Source of the DNA: Prinsepia uniflora
Taxonomy: Eukaryota > Streptophyta > Magnoliopsida > Rosales > Rosaceae
Assembly (NCBI GenBank): GCA_032719365.1
Contig: CM064872.1
Span: 18,321,572-18,385,571, forward strand
Reading direction: 5' to 3'
DNA length: 64,000 nt
Below, in pieces: positions 20,853 to 33,500 of the stretch (the first letter of the stretch is position 1; every line of letters starts with the position of its first letter). The notes under the pieces are model-generated. The model ran no database searches. It was not told where the DNA came from and saw only the letters and a program-made list of their open reading frames with translations. The translations under genes and the position numbers were made by a program.

Positions 20853-23800
20853 TGTAACGACCCGTCCTAGAAATTAAAGTTTAGATAGTGATTAAGATGA
20901 GATTAGTGAGCTTAATCGGGGGATAGTTGGTCCCGAGAAGGTCGTTAGTCTAGAATGACGATTTTGCCCCTAGTTTGGGCAAAAAGTTGACTTTTAGTTC
21001 GGATGGTCAAATGGACTTTGACCGGTGACCAGGACGTAGTGTAGGACGTCACGAATTCGTAGGCAGGTGGCATGCCCGATTCCGACATTTGAGGAGGAAG
21101 TTATGATGTTCGGAAGGTTGGGGGCATAACCGTAATTTGGTTAAAATGGGGGAAAAGTTGACTTTTTGTATGAACGGGTTTTGGTATGTTGACCTAGGAC
21201 CGTTAGATAGATCTCATCGTCCTGAGTTCGATGACAGGCGGAACGTGTTCATCGGACTTACGAGGTGTGAGTTACAGGTCTAAAACGGTAAGGGTAAAAT
21301 CGTAATTTTGACTTAAAATGAGGAGTATTTTGGTCTTTTGGTTGTCTGGGGATTTGTGCACATAGAGGGATAGATGGATGGCTGGGATTGGGCCATTTGT
21401 GAGAGAATGGAGAGGATTGGTGACATGTGGCAAGTATGTCGTGGGTTCTACACAATTGTGCACGGGTCCAATAATTTGGGACTTAAATGTGCAGTGTTCG
21501 TGTTCTTCAAACCAGAGTGAAACAGAGAGGGAGATCGGGGAAAAATTAGATGGTGGCTGGGAGTGTTGGTGAGGTTGTGAGTGTGTGAGAGTGATCAGAG
21601 GGTGGAAGAGTGAACTGGTGAGCGGTTGGGGGAGTGAAATCGTGCAAGAACATGGTGGTCGGGGCAGTCAGTTTTTAGAGAAAAACAGGGAGGAAGCAGG
21701 GAGGTTGTGAGAAATCGTGGCGGTGGTGGCCGTGTACGGTGCACTTGGGCTCGTGGTGGTGTCGTGAGGGGTGAAAGGAGTCGACCAGCCCCAGCGGAGC
21801 TTGCGACGGCGACAGAAGAACAGGTAATCCCTCATCCCTATATCTTTGTTCTGTTTTGCCGCCAAGTTTCAAAGTGGAAGTTGTGAGTTTAGGGGTTGAA
21901 TCGAAGAGTCTAGGGAGGTCTAGGGGACTCAGTTGAGGCCTAGGAGTCTTCTGGTTGTGCTGCCGTGACGGGAGGCGCACGGTGGAGGTTGGAGCGACGG
22001 AGAGTACTCTGTGTGCTCTGTTTTACCGTCGATGCTCGAACTGAAAGTCGTGAAGATTGGGGTAGAGACGATGGTTATGGTGAGTGGTGTGAAGTTCAGA
22101 GAGGTCCTAGGAAGCGGTTGGGATAGCCACCGTGACGGGGGAAGACCTGGGTGGCCGGAGAAGGAAACAGAGCCGTGTACGGGTTTTCTTTCGAGCCTCA
22201 GTCGACGAGTTGTGGGTCGAGTCGAGGTCTGTGGAGTTGGGGAAAAGATAGCCTAGGATTGGACGATGCTATTGGTGAAGATAAGAGTCGATTTGGTAGA
22301 TGGAAGGAGGAGAACCGCTCTCGCCGGTTCAAGTAGCAGAACTGGTGCGAACCGGGTCGACGTGAGAAAGACGGTGATACTGTAGCAGGCGCGTGAGGGC
22401 CACGTGCAGCCACTTTGGGCGGCGCGTGGGGGCGCGTGCAGCGGTCTTTGGGGAAATGGTCAACATGGTTTTTGGTCTAGGAGTTGTGTTGAGTCCATTG
22501 GAATTGGTTTCGGGTTAATCGGACGTCGAATCGAAGTAGTTCCGCGAGGGTGAAGTTTTAGGGTTTCGATTCTTTACGTTTAGGATCCGGGGATTTTTGA
22601 GGGAATGTAGGTGGATCCTCGTGGATGTGTTAGTAACGTACTTTAGCGGTTGTTGACAGGATCGGGACTTCCCGAGGAAGCTGAGGAACGTACGAGACGT
22701 TCGGGACGCGATTGAGGGCTCAGTCTGTGAGTGGACTTCTTCCTTAAACTGAGCATGCATAACTGCTTTTCATTACTTGATTTATGGTTTTATATGTGAT
22801 TTCATGATTATTTGAATATGCTATAACTATTTTACATAATTGCACGTTTTTCGAGAAATAACGTATTTGACACGTTTTACGAGAAAGTCTTGATTTCTGA
22901 TTATGATGCCATGGTTTTGGGATTTCAAACGTTAAATGATTTTGCATGATTTCGATGATCAAGGATTTTCGGTTTTAGAATCAGATTTCGGTAACGAGAT
23001 TTGGTTTTAAGGTTGAAAAGTGGAATTCCGAATTTGGGTTCGGAATGGCGGTTCGGGATGCCGGAAGGGCTTCAGACCGGTGATTTCGGATTCGAGTTTG
23101 GATACGGATTTAGAATTGGTTTTCAAACGGTTTTGGATTGGATTTACTGGATCTGGTTATTGGGTTTAAAGACCCGGATATTGATTTGACGGGGGACGGG
23201 CCCGGATTGGGTTTAAAGACCCGGATTGAGTTTAAAGACTCGGATATGTTGATATTTCCCCCATAGGCCTGTTGAGTTTAAAGACTCGGATATTATTGAG
23301 GCCTGGATTGAGTTTAAAGACTCGGATATTATTGAGGCCTGGATTGAGTTTAAAGACTCGGGAGTTTAAAGACTCGGATAGGTCCAGCAGGTTTGATCGG
23401 AAAATGATGATTTGATATTCACGATTCATGATACGGTTTTATGATGCTTATGATATGGTTTCTATAACTGTTTTATAGTGTTTCTGTTTCTTATGATGTT
23501 TTATGATGATCGATTTATAACTGTTTTAATAACTGGGTTATGCATGTGGTTTCAAAACGGAGGGCTAAACCCGGTTTTCTTATAAATGGTTTTGGAAACT
23601 TTTCTTTTAGTTATGGTCCACTCACACCTTCTGTTTTTAATTGCCCTCCAGGTTGTGGAGTTAGCGCGGGGTTCCGGCGTCGAGGCAGCGTCTGAGGCAT
23701 AGAAGTCACGAAAGGGCTCCCGAAGTGTTTAAACTTTTCCGTGTGCGTGTACTGTTTATCGGTTTTTCTTTTGTGTATGTAGTACTATGCTCTGTAAACT

Positions 23801-23917
23801 GTTGACTTCGGGATATGTAGTATAATTTCTCCTGCGTCTGACTGTGTTGTGTCGGGGTGTCAGACGGGAGCAGGATTTACCTCGGTTTTCGGGGTGAATT
23901 CGGGGTGGGTCCTGACA
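20853..23917 (+). repeat. Solo long LTR inserted in Copia-B gag
   Basis: A 3065-bp LTR (TGTAACGACCCGTCC to GGGTCCTGACA) flanked by the perfect target duplication CTTTA (20848-20852 and 23918-23922). No internal element sequence is present, so it is the product of LTR-LTR recombination. Splice-like landmarks: CAG/GTAATCC (GT at 21824), ACAG (AG at 22658-22659), a 67-nt mini-exon, GTGAGT (22727-22732), CTCAC (A at 23624) and CCTCCAG ending at 23651. The interval 23155-23390 holds repeated GGGTTTAAAGACCC and GAGTTTAAAGACTC hairpins. Its 3' end resembles the Tekay LTR more than the LARD LTR. Confidence 0.93.
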
Positions 23918-23922
23918 CTTTA

Positions 23923-26900
23923 GGTACAATGGTGCCCCCAACAATGCTCCTAACTCTACCTATTTCTACAAAAACAATAATTACAACGGGGGGAGAAATA
24001 AGAAGGGTCGAGGTAATGGTGGAGGGAAAGGTTATCAGAACCAGTACTGGGGTAATCAGAATCAGAACCAGTACTGGGGGAATCAGAACCATTACTGGGG
24101 AAATCAGAGACAGCAAGGGTTTTCCAATCTGTCTGGTTCTAGTTCTGACTACTCACACATACAAAATGGTCCTGGCATTTCTCCACAGGGATCCTGGCAG
24201 CAGCAGCCTCCTCCAAAATGTCAAATTTGTGCCAAGAAGGGTCACTTTGCTGTGAATTGTTATTACAGACATCCAGATCAAGGTTCTCAAGAGGCTGAAC
24301 CCTGTCAAATTTGTTGGAAGCCTGGACACACTGCTATTAATTGCTATCAAAAAGGCAACTACTCATATCAAGGTGCACCTCCTTCTTCAGCACTCAGTGC
24401 AATGATTGCCACTGCCCCCCTCTTAGTCCCTCAGCAGAATCAAGATTTTTGGGTTGCTGACAGTGGAGCTTCAGCTCATATGACAGCAGATCTGTCTCAA
24501 ATCACAAGCATCACCCCTTCCACAACTTCTGAATCAGTGACTACAGCTGGTGGTTCAGGTTTTCCAGTTGCACATATTGGGAATTCTACCCTTGTCACAA
24601 ATAACCCTGTTATTCACTCTTTTAAGTTGAAGCAAGTTCTTCATGTTCCTAAAATCTCTCATAACATGCTATCCATCAACTGCTTTTTTAAAGACAATAA
24701 CTGCAAATTTATCTTTGATGATCTGTGTTTTGCCATATAGGACAAAGCCACAGGGAGAATTCTATACAAAGGGCTGAGCAATGAAGGACTCTATCTCATT
24801 GCCTTTCAAATTCCTAATCTAGTTTCTTCAGCAGTCTGTCACAATATTAATACTGCCATCCTGTGCAAGAAAGTGCACTCTTAGGTCTGGCATAGCAGGT
24901 TAGGGCACCCATCAAATGAAGTTGTCTCTGCATGTTTGAACAAGTCTAAAATTCCCTTGTCCTTTGATGTCAATGCAAGTATCTATGAGTCCTGTTTATA
25001 GGGAAAATTTACCAAACTGCCGTTTGTCTTTCCTGCATCAAAATCTGTGATTCCTTTTGAAATTGTTCATTCTGATGTCTAGGGTCCTGCACCTGTTAAA
25101 TCCCTAGAAGGTCAGGTTTTATGTAAGCCTGTACTAGATACACATGGATCTTTCCTATGACAAAGAAATCAGATTTCAGTTCCATTTTTGTACACTTTCA
25201 TGCTTTTGTTTCCAATGCTTTTTCTGCCAAAATAAAAGTTCTTCAATCAGATAATGGTGGTGAATATACCAGTACTTCCTTTCAGCAATTTCTACTTTCT
25301 AAAGGCATTACACATCAAAAATCATGTCCATATACCCCTGAACAAAATGGCCTTGCAGAGAGGAAACACAGACACATTGTTGAAACTGCAATTACCTTTT
25401 TGCAATCTGCTTTTCTTCCTCCTGTTTTTTGGTCCTATGCTTGTTGTACTGCTGTGTATTTGATCAATAGGATGCCTTGTACCCTTCTCCACATGCAGTC
25501 CCCCTTTGAAAAACTGTTTGGCACTATCCCCCCACTTCTGCATCTCAGAATTTTTGGCAGTGCCTGGTTTCCTTCTCTTAAACCCTACACTCATCACAAA
25601 CTACAACCAAAAACAGCCAAATTCATTTTCCTTGGTTATGCAGATAGACATAAAGGCTATATTTTCTATGATCCAATTTCTGCTAAAACTGTTATATCTA
25701 GGCATGTGTTATTCAATGAAAGGGATTTCCCTTATAGTTCTCTCTCTTCTCCATCTAAGACAAATATGCAATCTTGTTCCATCTCAGATGTGTCACAGTC
25801 TAGTTCTCAAACAAATTTTCCATTATCCTCTATATTTCCTTTTCCTGTTCCTGTTTCTACACCTGTTCCTATCTTTTCTTTAGCTCAATTGCCTAATGCT
25901 CAGTTCAGTATAGTCCTTGTGTCTCCTGTCCCTCATGACTCAGAAGCCTGCTCCACACCATCAGGTTCCTCTAGCCAGGAACTCAGTGTTCCCTCTTCAG
26001 CTTCTGGTTCAGGACATCAATCTGATCTCCATGATTTTGATCCAACAACCCACTCAGGTTCAGCTTCTGGTTCAGGACTTCAGTCTGGCATTCCTGATTC
26101 TGATCAGACCGATCACTCAGGTTCCTCTACCTTTCAACCTCAACTTCTGGAAGTAGTTCTCCCAATCACAGGGGTCAATATGCACCCTATGCAAACAAGG
26201 TCTACGAGTCGTATTTTCAAGAAGAAGGCTTTCTATACAAGCTCATCTCCTGATCTCACAGAGATAAAGCCTACTTCATTCACACTAGCTGCTTCGGTTT
26301 CAGTTTGGCAACAAGCAATGAATGAGGAGATTGCTGCATTACAATCTCAACATACATGGGACCTGGTTCCATTTCCTGCACACAAGAATCTTGTTGGTTC
26401 CAAATGGATCTACAGGATAAAGAGGAACTCAGATGGTAGCATTGCTCGATACAAAGCAAGGCTGGTGGCTTAGGGGTTCAGTCAGGAACCTGACTTGGAC
26501 TATGGAGAAACTTTTAGTCCAGTGGTCAAGCCAACCACAGTGAGGTTGGTGCTCGCCTTAGCAGCCCAATTCAGATGGAAACTTAGACAGATGGATGTTA
26601 AGAACGCTTTCTTGCATGAAGACCTTAAAGAGGAGGTTTATATGAAGCAGCCTCCTGGTTTTGAAAGTGCAGGTTCTAAGGATTCTGTGTGCTTACTCAA
26701 GAAGTCCCTCTATGGTTTAAAACAGGCCCCTGGAGCCTGGAATGAAAAATTTACCAGTTTTCTTCCTGGCCTAGGCTTCAGTACAACATGGGATGATGCT
26801 ACTTTGTTTATCAAATAGGCTGCTACTGGGATTGTTGTCCTTCTTCTCTATGTAGATGACATAATCCTCACTGGAAGTTCAGATACTGCCATTCAAGATG

Positions 26901-27139
26901 TGATTGATGCTCTCACCATTGACTTCGACATGAAGGATCTGGGAGCCCTCAGTTATTTTCTAGGCATCCAGATTTCTCACACCAAGTCTGGTTTGTTTCT
27001 ATCCCAATCCAAGTACATCAATAACTTGATGTCTAAAACAGACATGACTCACAGCAGCATTATGGACACTCCCTTCATCCCAGGTTCAAGGTTAAGGAAG
27101 AATGATGGGCCTTTATATGACAAACCTCAAAACTACAGA
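23923..27139 (+). pseudogene. gag-pol: Copia-B gag-pro-int-RT, middle segment
   Basis: Resumes gag with an Asn/Gln/Tyr/Trp-rich stretch (repeated QNQYWGN), then two CCHC knuckles (CQICAKKGHFAVNC and CQICWKPGHTAINC), then the protease site WVADSGASAHMT. Stops lie at 24738-24740 (Gln in Copia-A), within 24840-25090 (several) and at 26471 and 26816. A small deletion and frame change lie near 25110-25140 in integrase. From 25150 the frame is largely open: DNGGEY and the PEQNGLAERKHRH region of integrase, then reverse transcriptase with MDVKNAFLH and LLYVDD. The segment ends at NYR where the second LTR insertion begins at 27140. Confidence 0.9.
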
Positions 27140-27463
27140 TGTAACGACCCGTCCCGAGTATCGGGATTTAATATTGTTTAATTATGATTTAGAATGACTA
27201 ATCTGGGATTAGTTGAGTGGAATCGGACGAATTTTGCAAAATGACCGTTTTGCCCCTGGGCGTGGGCAAAATGTTAACTTTTAATTCGGACGGTCAAATG
27301 GACTTTGACCAATGACCGTGACGTAGTTTGGGACGTTACGAGTTCATAGACAGGTGGCACGTTCGATTCCGACTTTCGTGGTGAAAGTTATGACGTTCGG
27401 AAGCCCAAGGACATTTTCGTAATTTGGACGAAATAAGGGAAAATGTTGACTTTTTGATCGGGA

Positions 27464-30423
27464 TGTAACGCCCCGGACGTTCTGGAAGTGTAATATTATA
27501 AAATATTGAATAAAATGACGTTTTACCCATGTGATTTGTGTGGTCAATTTGTTGACTTTTTGATTGGGAGGTCGAACGGACGTTGAGCGATGACCATGAC
27601 GTAGTTCGGGACGTCACGAGTTCATAGACAGGTGGCACGTTCGATTCGGACGAACAGGGTGAAAGTTATGATGTTCGGAAGTTCAGGGGCATTATCGTAA
27701 TTGGACGTTATTAAGGGGAAACGTTGACTTTTTGTTTGACAACTGATATTCATTTGACTCGAAGACCGTTATGTTCGTCTCGACGCCCTGAGTACAACGA
27801 CAGGTGGCACGCGCGATACAGACATCGGATGACCGAGTTACGGGTCACGGATGTGGAGGGCATTTTGGTAATTTTTTCCCTGGGGGCATTTTGGTAATTT
27901 TCGCACGGGGTACTGTTCACCAACGTGGAAAACAGAGCAGCGGCCGTGGTGTCTTGTGCGTTCAATTGTTTAAGGCTTAGTGGAAGGTTCATGGCATTGT
28001 TTAAGTTGTTTGAGGTAGTGGAAGCAGGGTGGAGTGGCTCAGGTGCACGGTTGGACAGAGTTCAGGGCACGGGAGAGCATGAATTGGCCATGGTTTCTGT
28101 GTGCGTGGGAGACATTTTCAGAAAACCTCAGTTGGTCTCCCACGGGTTGCTGGCCGTTTGAATTGATCGAAGAGTAAGGAAGTGAGGAGAGGACGCAGTT
28201 GGGTCATTTTGGTTCAGTTTGGGAGCTGAGTGGTGAGGAACTGTGAGAGGAACCGTGAGAAAAGATTTACGGGTTTTTGGGGGGAAATCGCAGAGTTCAA
28301 TTTCTAAGGGTCGAGGGATCAATCAAAACACACTGTGAGACTTCTGGGAGTGAAATAATCACTACGGTGCAAGAACTGAAGGGATTGGAGCCCGTTTCGC
28401 CCAGGAACCTGAGTCGCGGTTCAGAGATGAACCAGTTGGAGGGAAAAATTGAATTCGATTTCTGAGGCTTGTTGATCGAAACCAAGGGCCATTCTAGTCT
28501 TCTGGGAGCAAAAGGAAACCAACCACGTCGATTTCGAGGGACGACACTCACGAATTGGCCAAGAACGGAGTTCCCTGGTTCTGAGAATTTTCGAGCTTGA
28601 GGACGACGACTTCCAGGTAACGGTGAGTCCAATAGATTGTACCATTGTGTTCGTCTAAGTTCCCTTAATCTACTGGTGAAATTAATTGGATAATGGAGTT
28701 AGTTTGGGTGAGTTCTGGGTGACGACCCGTTCGTCTGTTCAAATCTGGGTTAAATCGATTTAGGGACAGTCGAGGTTAATCATTAGTACAGACCTGAAAT
28801 TAATAGGTTAGAGAAGATAATAGGATTGAAAACGGGAGGAATTGGTTGAGAATTGGGCTTGAACTGGTCGGGTTGTGTCGCGGGTGATAGACCCGTTTAT
28901 CAGTTTATCCGGGTAAGAACGATGACACTGTAGCTTGGCGCGTGGCCTTCACGCGCAGCCACTTTGGGCGGCGCGTGCGATGTCATCTCCGATCACGGTC
29001 AACATGGAAATTGTTCCTTTCAGTCTAATTAACATTTTAGCTTTAGAGTTCGAGTTGTTCGGGAGTCGTTCGGGATAATTTCGGGAGCTCGGAAGTTTAG
29101 GTCCTTAAGGTTTATTTCGCCGAAAAATCCGGGAAATTAGGGAAAAATCATACGAGCTATTTGAGGATGTTTGTAACCCTTCTTGTACGTTTTTACAGGC
29201 CCGGACACTTCCGAAGCTACGAAATTGGGCATGCATGACTATTTTTCTTGTTTATCTTATGGTTTACATATGATTTTACGATGGTGATATGATATATCGG
29301 TTTTACGTGTTTTCACGCTTTTCGAGATATTTATCGTATTTCACGCATTTCGAGGTTACGATTTTCGCTTATGCATGCGTGATGATTTTGATGAAGTATC
29401 TGGATATGATTATGCATGTTACGGATTTATGATGTTTTGATCATAATTGTGAAGTGATTTTCGGAAATTGCATGTGTTGGAATTTGCATGTGAATTCGGA
29501 CATAAGTCCTACTATGATGTGATACGCTTTCGGAATGATGTTGGAAAACGGTTTGTGATGAATCATGGTTTATTTTGTTTTAAAAACGGTTTTGGGTTTA
29601 AAGACCCGGTTGATTGTTGGATCTGGTTTTGGGTTTAAAGACCCGGTTTGTTAATGACAGGGGCGGACCCGAAAATTGGGTTTAAGGACCCAGATTGAGT
29701 TTAAAGACTCGTGAGTTTAAAGACTCGAAGATTGTGATACCCTCGAGGCCTACTAATCATGTTTTGAGTTTAAAGACTCGTTGATATCCCGGGAAGGCCT
29801 AATATTGAGTTTAAAGACTCGGATGGATCCAACGGCTTAACTGTGATTATTGATACACTTTTTACTTGATTTGTGCAATTGATGTTTCAAAATGACAGTT
29901 TCTGGAATCTGGTAATATTAAATGGTTTTACATGAGTTATGACGATTTTCTGTAACGTTTTTCATGTGTTTCCGAAAAAAGAGTTTTTCAAAGGTTTAAT
30001 ACGTGATTTCTGAATATTCGGTTATGCATGCGTGTTGCAAAACTGGAGGGCGAACTCGATTTCGGAAAAACTGCTTTCTGTAAAACTTATGTTTCGGTCC
30101 ACTCACACTTTGTTGTTTTAAATTCCCTCCAGGTCGTGGTACAAGCGTGGGGGCAAGCGCCGAGGCTGAGGCGGAGGCATAAAGTTTTCCGTTGCGGAGT
30201 AGTTAGTTCACAGAGTAGGATTTGTTTTTTAACCTGTTTTGTAATATTATGCTCTGTGAAACTGTGGACTTGACGTCCAGTCGGATATATTTGTTTAATC
30301 TCCCTGGTCTGACAATGGGTGTGTTGTAATATTAATTAGTTTTCCGGTCTTTTGGATTCGATTGTCAAACGGGAGCAGGATGCTCCCCGATTATCGAGGC
30401 GATAATCGGGGTGGGTCCTGTCA
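27464..30423 (+). repeat. Tekay 5' LTR, missing the second donor site
   Basis: Runs TGTAACGCCCCGG to GGGTCCTGTCA. Compared with the 3' LTR it lacks about 64 bp after CCGAAGCTACG (near 29222), which removes most of the mini-exon and the GTGAGT donor-like site. The first donor-like site (GT at 28617), the ACAG acceptor-like site (29197-29198) and the CCTCCAG acceptor-like site (ending at 30132) remain. Hairpin units GGGTTTAAAGACCC and GAGTTTAAAGACTC lie at 29587-29822. Confidence 0.93.
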
Positions 30424-30425
30424 AT

Positions 30426-30437
30426 TGGTATCAGAGC
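30426..30437 (+). other. Tekay primer binding site
   Basis: TGGTATCAGAGC two bases after the 5' LTR; initiator-tRNA-Met type. Confidence 0.95.
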
Positions 30438-30522
30438 CTAGGTTTACGATTCGTGTTTGGCACTCGGGCGTGCCTTGATTATTGTACGAACTTATGCCTC
30501 TTTCAGAGAAGGACGACCGGCC

Positions 30523-33500
30523 ATGCCTCCGCGACGCGAACCCCCTCCACGACCCGATGGCGATGTCGAGAGGGCTTCGATCGAGCGAGCCCAACGTCTT
30601 GGGGCTACGGTGTTTAGTGGTGGAGCGGATCCCAAGGATGCTCACCGTTGGATTTCTCGGATTGAGCGGATTTTTACTGTGATGCACTGTCCTCCTGAGG
30701 AGCGTGTGGTGTTGGACACATTTTTACTTGATGGATCTGCTTATGAGTGGTGGTATACTCTGGAGTTGTCGGGCTGGGATGCCCGTGCAGTGACTTGGGA
30801 GACCTTTCGTGAACGGTTTCTGGATCAGTATTATCCCCGTTCATTCCGTGATGCTAGGGAGACCGAGTTTCTGCAGCTCCAGCAAGGGAGCATGTCCGTA
30901 GCTGAGTATGAGCAGAAATTTCAGATGCTAGCTCGTTTTGCTCCTACCTTTGTATCTACTGAGGCTGAGAAATGTCGTAGGTTTGAGCTTGGCCTACGGG
31001 GTGAGATACGGTCCATTGTGACGGCCGGAGCTTTTGCTACTCTCAGGGAGTTGTCTGATGCCGCGGTGCGGGTTGAGGCTAGTCTCCCGACACGTCCACA
31101 GTATTCTGGTGGTGGACAACGTCGCGAGCGTTCATATCCTGGATCGTATGGTCAGAGAGCCCCGAAGAAGGGACGTTATGGTCGAGCCTCATCTGCAGGC
31201 AATGATCGTTATGGCAGGCCTGGTAACTATCAGGGTTCCGGATTCCGAGCGCCTAGGGCGCAGACTGCTCCGCAGGCGAGCGCGACTTCTGTTGCTTCCA
31301 CGGGACGGCCGGGTGGTGGTTTTGCTCGTGATGCTTCCAGTGTTATATGTTTCTTCTGTGGTGAGCGGGGCCACTATCGGAGGGAGTGTCCATCTTTGCC
31401 ACGGGGTGGTGGCGCAGGTCGGGGTGGAGCAGAGCAGGGACGGAGCACATCTGCAGTTTCTGGGACTGGGAGTACTCGAGGAGGTGGTACTGGAGCGGCT
31501 AATGGACAGAAGGGCCGGGGCCATGGGCGAGCAGCTGGACCACAGGCCCGAGTTTTTGCTGTAACGCAGCAGGAGGCCAGGGCAGCGCCTGGTGTTGTGA
31601 CAGGTACACTCACGATCTTTGGACATGATGTTTGTGCTTTAATTGACCCCGGAGCTACTCATTCATTTATTTCACGGGACTGTGAGTTGTTGGCGGGTAG
31701 AGAGGTGTCCGCCTTGGACTGTGATTTGGGTGTGAGTATACCCACGGGAGATGTATTTGTGGTAAATCAAGTGTTGCGGAAATGTCCCGTAATGGTGGGT
31801 GATGTTGGTCTGATGGCAGATTTGATACTCTTGGATTTGCACGACTTTGATGTCATTTTGGGAATGGACTGGTTGACACTCCATCATGCTTCTATCGAAT
31901 GTGTCGATAAGAAGGTTACTTTTCGGAGCCCGGGATTACCGGAAACCACTTTTCAGAGAATTCAGCGAGCCACTCCTGTCGGAGTGATTTCAGCCCTGAA
32001 GGCAAGTAAGTTGTTGAGGAAAGGGTGCCAGGGATACTTAGCCCGAGTGATGGATTCACGAGCTGCACCATTGAGGGTGGAGGATATACCGATAGTACGG
32101 GAGTTCCCGGATGTCTTTCCGGAGGATCTACCGGGATTGCCACCGCATCGTGATGTCGAGTTCACTATTGATCTGGTTCCAGGTACGCTACCTATCTCTC
32201 AGACTCCGTATCGTATGGCGCCAGCTGAGTTGAAAGAACTGAAGGCGCAGTTACAAGAATTACTTGAGATGGGGTTTATTCGACCGAGTGTGTCCCCCTG
32301 GGGAGCCCCGGTGTTATTTGTGAAGAAAAAGGATGGGAGTTTGAGACTCTGCATCGATTACAGGCAACTGAATAAAGTAACGGTCAGGAACAAATACCCG
32401 TTGCCTCGGATCGATGATTTGTTTGATCAGCTGCGAGGAGCGCAGTACTTCTCCAAAATTGATCTTCGTTCTGGGTATCATCAATTGCGGGTTAAGGACG
32501 AGGATGTACCCAAGACAGCCTTTAGGACCCGATATGGTCATTATGAGTTCATAGTGATGCCGTTTGGTTTGACCAACGCACCCGCAGCATTTATGGATTT
32601 GATGAACCGAGTGTTGCAGCCTTACTTGGATCGCTTTGTCATCGTGTTTATTGACGATATCCTAGTCTACTCGAGGAGTGCGGACGCGCACGAGGAGCAC
32701 TTAAGGATGGTGCTGGGTACCTTGAGGGAAAACCAGTTGTATGCGAAGCTCAGCAAGTGTCAGTTTTGGTTGACGAGCGTGAGTTTCTTGGGGCATGTGA
32801 TCTCAACTGACGGGATCAGTGTGGATTCTCAGAAAATTGAGGCAGTGGCGAAGTGGGAACAACCGAGGACCGTCACTGAAGTCAGAAGTTTCTTGGGTTT
32901 GGCTGGTTACTACAGGAGGTTTGTAGAGGGTTTCTCTACCATTGCTGCCCCGTTGACGCGACTGACGCGGAAGGGAGTCAAGTTTGAGTGGGATGACGAT
33001 TGTGAGCGTAGTTTTCGGGAGCTAAAAGAAAGGCTAACATCTGCTCCTATACTGACCCTTCCGGACGACAGTGGGGAATTTGAGGTGTACAGTGATACAT
33101 CCTTACAGGGTTTGGGATGTGTACTAATGCAGCATGGGAAAGTGATTGCCTATGCTTCGCGCCAGTTGAAACCGCATGAGCGCAATTATCCTACGCACGA
33201 TTTGGAGTTAGCTGCTGGTGTGCATGCATTGAAGATTTGGAGACATCACCTGTATGGTGCGACTTGCAGAATGTTCACGGATCACAAAAGCCTGAAGTAC
33301 TTGTTCACTCAAAAGGAGTTAAATGTGAGGCAACGACGGTGGCTAGAGCTAATTAAGGATTATGATTGCACGATTGAGTACCACCCGGGAAAAGCCAATG
33401 TGGTGGCTGATGCTCTAAGCCGGAAGTCAACGCATTCTGTAGCACATCTACGGACGGTTCATTTACCACTTTTGGTTGAACTCCGTAAGACTAGCATTGA

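Noticed and set aside
27925..28632. Short frames in the Tekay 5' LTR, repeated in the 3' LTR at 35479-36187
   Set aside because: They are duplicated because LTRs are duplicated; no domain was recognised and they lie in the promoter and leader part of the LTR.
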